A DNA stretch of 64,000 nucleotides from Morchella semilibera (lineage: Eukaryota > Ascomycota > Pezizomycetes > Pezizales > Morchellaceae): assembly GCA_009192285.1 (NCBI GenBank), contig CM018604.1, positions 5,241,746 through 5,305,745 of the forward strand. Direction: 5' to 3'. The position numbers were made by a program, and so were the translations under genes. Below, in pieces: positions 58,081 to 64,000 of this stretch. The notes beneath the pieces are model-generated. The model was not told where the DNA came from and made no database searches. It saw nothing but the letters and a program-made list of their open reading frames with translations. Positions within the stretch are counted from its first letter, which is position 1, and every line of letters begins with the position of its first letter.

Positions 58081-59557
58081 GGTGGGCGTGGATATGTATA
58101 TATTGGATGTTTATCTGTGGGGGAGGTTGGTTGGGGGGGAGTTGTGGGTTCGTTGTCGACGACGCTCGCTGTTTGGTAGGCGTGTTACCCGGTCGCTAGG
58201 GCGCCTTGGCGGGGATGTGCTTGGCGGGTTTCGGGTTGAGCTCTGCTCTGGAGTCTGTGGGCCGCATACCTTGCCTTGCCTACATGTGCCTACTCTAGAT
58301 GGGGCGGAAGACGGAAGTATGCTACAAGCTGGGCATGCAGAAAGGAGAAGGTCTAGCTTTGACTGGCTCCTGGCTCTCCAGCAACTTTTCCCCGATGCCA
58401 AGACCGTCGCTCGGGTCGAGTGATAGTGTGTGAAGATTGCTTATAGTCGATGACATCTGTCCAAGGACCGTGTGCTCCTTCATGCATCCTGGGAACTAAG
58501 TTGGGTGTTGATGGGTGAGAACCCGCTCACTCACTAAATCCCAGACCCTTGTCCATAATATTCCTCTCCTATATTGTATAGCGTTGAATCTTATCGCGGG
58601 CGATCCTCAGTTGATAAGAGAGTCTATCTTGAGAAACAGGTCTTCCTTGTCCCTTAAGCTGCCGCCCCCCCCCCCCGGGGGGAAAAAGCAAAGTCGTTAT
58701 CTCCCTTATCAAATAATCAATCCTTCATACAAGTTCCCATTATAGGGGAGGTTAGCATTGACGATACTAGCAGCAGGTGCAATTTGGGCCGGGAGTTAGT
58801 TCTGGGGCCACATAAAAAACTACGTAACATGCAATTAGTCGTTAACTCGCCATTCCGTGCCAATAGCTACTCCGATTGGTATCGTACTTCATCACCCGCC
58901 ACCTTGTATCACCGCTCCTCGTCATCTAGCGGAATTCGAACCCATCGCTTGTTTCTCTCTCTGGCCTCCAGGGCCAGGTCCTCCCAGCTCTACCCCGATA
59001 GTGGCGTAGGGCCCGGAATGGAGGTCCCTATGCCACTATTGCGTATGTGCAATTCGTTCGGGATTGGCATGCAGTAACATGCTGCCACCGAGAATATGCT
59101 ACTATCGAGTATGCCACTATCGGGGCCCCGTTATATTAGCCCCCAACTATCAATTTGCCCCTTAGATTGGAGTTGAGAGGCAATTACAGCAGTAATGTCG
59201 CCCCCCCCCGCCCCTGCGATGGCATTTCATCGGTAAGTTGTGGGAGCGGTGGCGTCATGCTATGGTGGAGTTTTAAGCTTGACATGGATAGCTTGGTATT
59301 ATTTTCGCTTCTGTAACGCGGACGTCATGTTTCGGGTCTGGAATTAGGCTATATAATAGTTGTTCTATGTCTAGCTATAGTAGCTCTACTACTCGGCCTA
59401 CAATCCGAATCCCAGTAATGATTTTTTTTGTCACATAGCGCTTTATAACTGCCAGTTACTTAGCGCGGATCATTAATAGAACATATAGCTTGAGTACTTA
59501 TACTAATTTACAACTCCATGTACAATAATGAAATATGCTCATAAATTATATACATGC
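58081..59557. other. Intergenic region between SmD1 (5' end) and the F-box/ankyrin gene (3' end)
   Basis: 1.5 kb without a supported gene. Includes a C12/G6 homopolymer junction near 58,664-58,682, an inverted repeat at 58,993-59,125 and a C9 run near 59,203. The ORF near 58,784-59,077 has no domain. Confidence 0.45.
58993..59125. repeat. 133-bp inverted repeat
   Basis: CCCCGATAGTGGCGTA (58993-59008) pairs with TATGCCACTATCGGGG (59110-59125), 15 of 16 bp. A third, partial copy TATGCCACTATTGCG lies inside near 59030. Confidence 0.65.
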
Positions 59558-60457
59558 CTACCCTGCCGAGGCCACAACCTCCTCATCCGCCCACTCGCCC
59601 GCACCGCCCCCGCTAGCGTCCGTCAGCATCCTCATAGTCTTCCTCGCCCCGCCCATGACCGCCATATACATCACCTGCTCCCCCGCCCCATTCACCGCAT
59701 GAATATCCGCCCCCTTCCCCAGCAGCATCTCCACAACCATCACCCTGTCATCCTCCTCCACGCCATCCCTAAACCCACTCACCGCAGCCATCAATGGCGT
59801 CTCCCCATCCCTCGTCGCAAGGTCCACATCCGCCCCCGCCTCCACCAAAACCCTCGCAATGCCCGCCGCCCCCAGCCGCGCCGCCCAGAACAGCGCTGTC
59901 CGCCCAAAACGGTCCTGGTTATCGACGTCGGCGCCGCCAGCTAGCAGTTGGCGCGCAACCTCCTCGTATGCGGCTTTGCCGCGCCAGATGTGCCAGCGGT
60001 TGACGGGCTTGCGGTCGCCGCACGCCTGGTGCGACGGGAAGCGGCTGAGGAGGTTGAAGCGGTTGAAGGAGGAGAATGAAGGGGCGTGGTCGAGCGGGGC
60101 GGCGCCGACGTAGTCACACTGTTTGGGGTCGGCGCCGTGGGATAAGAGGAGGCTAATGGTGGAGGTGAGGCCCTGGGCAGCGGCGTAGTGGAGGGCGGTC
60201 CAGCCGCTGGAAGTGGGAGTATTGATGAGGGTGGGTTTTGTGGCGAGGAGTTGAGCGGTGAGGGGGGGATAGTTACGGAGAATAGACCAGTGTAGGGCGG
60301 GGAGATTGCCTTTGGGATCGTGGGCCTGGATGTGCAGTTGGGGGAGGTAGAGGGTATAGTAGAGGCGGGAGGTAAGGATTAGGGAGAAAAGGGTGTGCGG
60401 GGGGAGATGGGCGGATATTAAGAGGTGTAGCTCCGCGGGCAGGGCGGCGAAAGACAT
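59558..60457 (-). CDS. F-box-like / ankyrin-repeat protein
   Basis: A single 299-aa exon. The first 45 residues (FAALPAELHLLISAHLPPHT, LFSLILTSRLYY) look like an F-box helix bundle. Four or more ankyrin repeats follow: GWTALHYAAAQGLTSTISLL, LSHGADPKQCDYVGAAPLDH, FGRTALFWAARLGAAGIARV and DGETPLMAAVSGFRDG...LLGKGADIHAVNGAG. Such proteins are numerous in filamentous ascomycetes and probably select substrates for SCF ubiquitin ligases; the actual partner is unknown. The strand choice is clear: the antisense frames are GC-driven and lack motifs. Confidence 0.85.
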   Translation of the reverse strand: MSFAALPAELHLLISAHLPPHTLFSLILTSRLYYTLYLPQLHIQAHDPKGNLPALHWSILRNYPPLTAQLLATKPTLINTPTSSGWTALHYAAAQGLTSTISLLLSHGADPKQCDYVGAAPLDHAPSFSSFNRFNLLSRFPSHQACGDRKPVNRWHIWRGKAAYEEVARQLLAGGADVDNQDRFGRTALFWAARLGAAGIARVLVEAGADVDLATRDGETPLMAAVSGFRDGVEEDDRVMVVEMLLGKGADIHAVNGAGEQVMYMAVMGGARKTMRMLTDASGGGAGEWADEEVVASAG

Positions 60458-62023
60458 TCTGATACTGGAGGCCTCCCCTTATCGGCTGGAGAGCTTCTTG
60501 ATAGCATGCAGGTTTGATATAGCATGAGGTATTTATACTTACGCTATCTGGTCTTGAGGTCAAGGTCAGGGGCCTTGGCGCCCAGGCTTTATTATCCTGG
60601 TTTCCAGAATGCCGGCTGCATTACGGAATGCCGCTATTGAAGACACTTGTTAATACTTTGAGTAGGTACCTGACTCAATATCGATTTTTGTGGGTACAAA
60701 CGTATACGACTTGGGTTTGTAGATGGCAGCTGAAGCTTGCTCCAAGTACCGAGGTGAGTGTTCTGATAGCTCACTGACGAGGAAACGGGTCCCAAACCCC
60801 TTCTAGATATCGCCCTCTGTGTGTGGGGGGGTTAGAGAGAGAATAATCGTTAGGTCTGGATGCTATTAAAACCTTTCAGATTATCATTGACTATTGATGT
60901 CATGGTCCATCACTCGGGCTACGAGTGCCTTAGTGTGAAATGAAACAAGTGGCTGGACTAGGGACGGCACGAGCCGAAACTACATGTAAAGTAGGCAACC
61001 TGTGGTCTCGTACCCGTCCCCACGGTAGGAGGAGCCTACATGTAGGTACATACAATAATCTGTATAATCCTAGGCGTCGGGCTCACTAGCTCTGCCCTTA
61101 TCGTACTTGGGAGTTGTTTTGCTGTCTCGTCTCCGGCTTGACTAAGCCAAGATCCAGAGGATCAGCATAGCAGAGCCTCTCATAAGGTGAACTCACTCTC
61201 GCACAAGGAAACCCCAGGGCCTGTTTCGAATCGAAGAAACAAAGGTTTTCGCTCCTAAGATAGTTAATTAGTTAATTAGGCTACCCACTAGATTGTGCAA
61301 GACTACGGAATCCTTATCCCGAACGTTTGATGTTTGGTGTGTGTGTTGGGTCCGGGTGGTCACTTGCCGAGCATGATGTTTTCCAAACAGTAGTATCTAT
61401 CCAATCAGGCTTGGGTACTCGCAAAACCTTTCACGAGGGATCCCAGAGCCAGCTTCTCGAGCTTCATAACTGCTCGTCACTGTTTGAAAATGAGGGAAAA
61501 AAAAATTGATGAGCCCTAAATTCACCTGCAACTCCACCGAAACAGGATCCCTGCTAAGAAATGACGTCGCGCCGGTGTGTGTGTGTCAGTGTGACCTCCT
61601 AAGGGAAGGCGCCAGTCGAGCTCTGTGCAGATAAACAGCGAGTCTTCTCCTCTTCCCCACCAACCCAACACTAGTACTACTCTTGGTCTCTCTTCCTCCA
61701 GACTTCCTTCATCATCCACCCGTCAGTGCCGTCACTACTGGAAATTTCTAGTTTGATCTTGTTTGCCTAGCCTTTCTTTTCCGAATTAAACCAAACCCCT
61801 GCCCTGTTTTTTTAAAGCCGTATTCACGATGTTATCGATATCTCGACTCGTAGCACTTCGGATCCGCTTCGCTCGGGCAGTAAATACTCATTACATCTGC
61901 GACACCGTAGTAAGTACATGTATTCTCTCAAAATTATACACTACAAATGCCTGATAAGAAAAACCATTTGTTAATACTGACTACTCAAAGCCACTCCTCC
62001 ATCTCATCGTCTTCCTCACAGAA
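60458..62023. other. Intergenic region upstream of F-box/ankyrin and Mpv17-like genes
   Basis: Divergent. It has TACATGTA at 60981, 61037 and 61915. A GTAAGT donor at about 61,911 and a CTCACAG acceptor at 62,020 just before the Mpv17-like ATG suggest a 5'-UTR intron, preceded by an upstream ATG at 61829 that does not join in frame. No other gene is supported. Confidence 0.45.
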
Positions 62024-62775
62024 ATGGCCCTTATTGGCAGCATCGCCCGTCGCTACGACGCCTACTTCGATGCCCACCCCATCGCCACAATGATGGTAAC
62101 AAACAGTCTCCTCAACGGCATCGCCGACACTGTCGCCCAGTCCGTTACGGCGATCCGTGAGCGTGCCCTCCGCCAGCCCGGCGGCGTTCACGGCTCCGAC
62201 CACCTCGCCATCCAACTCCACAACCTTGACACCAAGGCGCCGCTTCCGCGTTACGGTGACGAGCTCATCCCAGCGTCGCGTGTGCTCCCGCCGCCGTTCG
62301 ACTTTGCAAGGCTGGCGAGGTTTGCCTCATGGGGATTCATCATCGCCCCATTCCAGTTCAAGTGGTTCCAGTTCTTGTCGAGGAGCTTCCCGCTCACGAA
62401 GGAGGCGAGCACAATTCCCGCAGTAAAAAGGGTTGTGATGGATCAGCTGTGCTTTGCACCTGTAGGGTTGGCGGCGTTCTTTACGTATATGACACTAGCG
62501 GAGGGCGGTGGTGGAAAGCAGATTAGGAAGAAGTTGGATCATGTTTATATCCCGGCTTTGTGAGTTTATCCATGGCCCTACTGCCATGTCCAGGGTCCAA
62601 GGGGATGATAACTAACCAAGGGGTTTATAGGAAATCGAACTATATCCTATGGCCAGCAGTGCAGATGTTAAACTTTAGAGTTATCCCGTTACAGTTCCAG
62701 CTGCCGTTTGCGAGCACGTGGGGCATCGCGTGGGGCACATACTTGAGTCTGACTAATTCTTCATCAGATGCTTAG
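62024..62775 (+). CDS. Mpv17/PMP22-family membrane protein
   Basis: Two exons: 62024..62559 and 62631..62775, giving 226 aa. The family pattern is clear: YDAYFDAHPIATMMVTNSLL, NGIADTVAQS, FDFARLARFASWGFIIAPFQ and VKRVVMDQLCFAPVGLAAFF. The C-terminal hallmark is NYILWPAVQMLNFRVIPLQF, then TWGIAWGTYLSL. Four transmembrane helices are expected. Members lie in the inner mitochondrial membrane (Sym1/Mpv17), the peroxisome (PMP22) or the vacuole (YOR292C-like). The ~80-residue insert between helix 1 and 2 (after SVTAIRERALRQPGG) is longer than in Sym1, so an YOR292C-like member is my preference. Confidence 0.88.
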
Positions 62776-63340
62776 ATGGGGTAGATGGAGTTTAGGGGTA
62801 TTCCTGTTTCTTTCTTTGGCTGCCTTTTTCTTTTGGGACATGTGGGTTATAAGGTGTAGATCATCATAAAAATATTGATGGGTTTTTTTTCTTATTTTCC
62901 GTCACGGTCCTCGTGAACGGATGAATTAAAGATTGTGGTAGTAACTCAGCGCCCAGAATGACCGAGTGACAAATAGTGACTGACATATTGCCTTGGGGAC
63001 AGGGTATATAGTTAGTGTCTGTGTCACATGTGATACGGGACCAATGATTCCAGAAGCATGTAGGGAGAAAGGCATTAAGGGGAGCTCTAATCTTTCCATA
63101 GATAATGCCGGCCCTTAGGTGCTAGTAACTAAACATCCGAAATCACTGCATGATGCGTACATTTTGGTTTTATTCAGACCTCCCCCACTTGGTCAGTCTT
63201 CTTAGGGGGTGGATCGTCTGTTAAGCCCCATAAATCAACGTCCCGGGAAGGTGAACCGGGTCGGGATTAGCTGATACCCGGTTTTCTTACATGTTTGTTT
63301 TTAGCAGCTAGACGTGGACTAGTGGGGGTATATAGACCTC

Positions 63341-63409
63341 CTTGTCAAAAATCCCGGGACAAGCCCTGTAGCAGCTCGCGGTTGCGTTGTCCCAGGACTT
63401 TTGAACAAG
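63341..63409. repeat. 69-bp hairpin
   Basis: CTTGTCAAAAATCCCGGGAC and GTCCCAGGACTTTTGAACAAG form arms of about 22 bp with three or four mismatches around a 24-bp loop. Confidence 0.7.
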
Positions 63410-63705
63410 AACTATACTACTGTTCAAAGTCTCTATATATAATTAGCCGGGACGCACCCGCACCGTTAATCAGGTTTAGGACATCTTCTGCCTAGTGGTG
63501 GTGGCCGTAGCTACCGGCTCTTGTTCTAGCTGAGCTCTGAGCAGGCACGAATGTTAGACCATCTACCAATAAAGGGTTCTGGTAAAGTTCAATAGATCGG
63601 CCCCGGAACCGGTTCTGGGGTTAGTAATAAACAAAATAAACAAGTTGATCCGCAGAGACAGCAGCCCCAAGAGGTATTCTGGAAAGGTTAGAGGTTGGTA
63701 ACAAT

Positions 63706-63729
63706 GGGGAAGGGAGGGGAGGGGAGGGG
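63706..63729 (+). other. Potential G-quadruplex tract
   Basis: Five G-runs of 3-4 separated by one or two A (GGGGAAGGGAGGGGAGGGGA...), meeting the usual G4 pattern on the + strand. Intergenic; role unknown. Confidence 0.6.
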
Positions 63730-64000
63730 AAGAAAGGACTGACCCCCTATGATACTTGAGCAGCATCTATGATGAGATAGGGGTACAGTATGAAAGAACG
63801 GAGTGAAATCACATAGACTACGGAATTCAGTAACGAATACCGAATGAAACCGGCACCAGAGAAAGAGTAATGTACCAGTAACTATTCTTACCGCGTTGCT
63901 AACGTACTGGCGGGAATACCGTGGTGATCCCGTCCCTCTTTCTGGTACTGTAGTTGTAGCTAGCAGAGGATACATGTATACATGTAGTACGCAACAAGTG

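Larger units (their letters stand above)
62776..64000. other. Gene-free right end of the window
   Basis: Contains a strong hairpin (63341-63409), a G-quadruplex-capable tract (63706-63729) and two adjacent TACATGTA palindromes (63971-63986). No gene is supported. Confidence 0.5.

Noticed and set aside
58918-59000. tRNA-like sequence (GGGTTCGAATTCC on the minus strand with a CTGGC...GCCAG stem)
   Set aside because: The anticodon loop lacks U33, the T-stem does not pair and no acceptor stem can be drawn. Chance resemblance.
61829-61910. Upstream ATG (MLSISRLVALRIRFARAV) as the true N-terminus of the Mpv17-like protein
   Set aside because: It looks like a mitochondrial presequence, but the GTAAGT donor and CTCACAG acceptor do not join it in frame with the Mpv17 domain. 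Kept only as a possible 5'-UTR exon.

Overview
The window is nuclear DNA of a filamentous ascomycete (Pezizomycotina). Nearly every gene is split by short introns of about 45-75 bp with GT...AG ends (one GC...AG). Best matches by motif are fungal housekeeping families such as TRA1, EMG1, DRS1, yeast-type RFC3, TSR4 and GPN2. No rRNA, tRNA, CRISPR array or organellar segment was found. I cannot fix the genus; an early-diverging, repeat-containing lineage such as Pezizomycetes is only a guess. All products are named by recognising motifs by eye, not by a database search.

Layout. 1-16.0 kb is gene-dense: the 5' end of CFD1 (cytosolic Fe-S assembly), EMG1 (18S rRNA methyltransferase), a small membrane protein, and a complete 14-exon TRA1 (SAGA/NuA4 scaffold, 3787 aa). 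16.1-24.1 kb has no gene I can support; it is AT-rich and holds fold-back elements, hairpins, a MITE and a microsatellite. A plant-type sulfite oxidase (24.2-25.7 kb) is followed by 4 kb of repeats, including two inverted copies of a 128-bp terminal-inverted-repeat element. From 29.7 to 46.3 kb come a GH31 alpha-xylosidase, spermidine synthase, a DUF6594 membrane protein, an unrecognised 12-exon proline-rich gene built mostly of small phase-0 exons, a DUF202 protein, a frameshifted RIB2-type deaminase, a frameshifted URI/BUD27-like prefoldin gene, an MFS transporter and a small possible gene. From 46.6 to 62.8 kb: DRS1, RFC3, GPN2, VMA7, TSR4, SmD1, an F-box/ankyrin protein and an Mpv17/PMP22-family protein. 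The last 1.2 kb is empty of genes.

How the genes relate. There is no operon or biosynthetic cluster. Several genes share a theme: ribosome biogenesis (EMG1, DRS1, TSR4), RNA polymerase II and transcription-complex assembly (TRA1, GPN2, the URI-like gene), and Fe-S assembly (CFD1). VMA7 and TSR4 are divergent and share a 403-bp promoter region.

Most interesting signals. (1) The palindrome TACATGTA occurs at 38 positions that I located by eye, where about one is expected by chance; none lies in an exon I modelled. (2) The 12-exon proline-rich gene at 37.2-39.2 kb, including a 24-nt exon. (3) Apparent single-base frameshifts in three otherwise conserved genes, four of them within 41.2-43.3 kb. 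(4) Long C-tracts (11-15 nt) on the coding strand of short introns in several housekeeping genes. (5) A compact 128-bp TIR element with two copies differing almost only by transitions.
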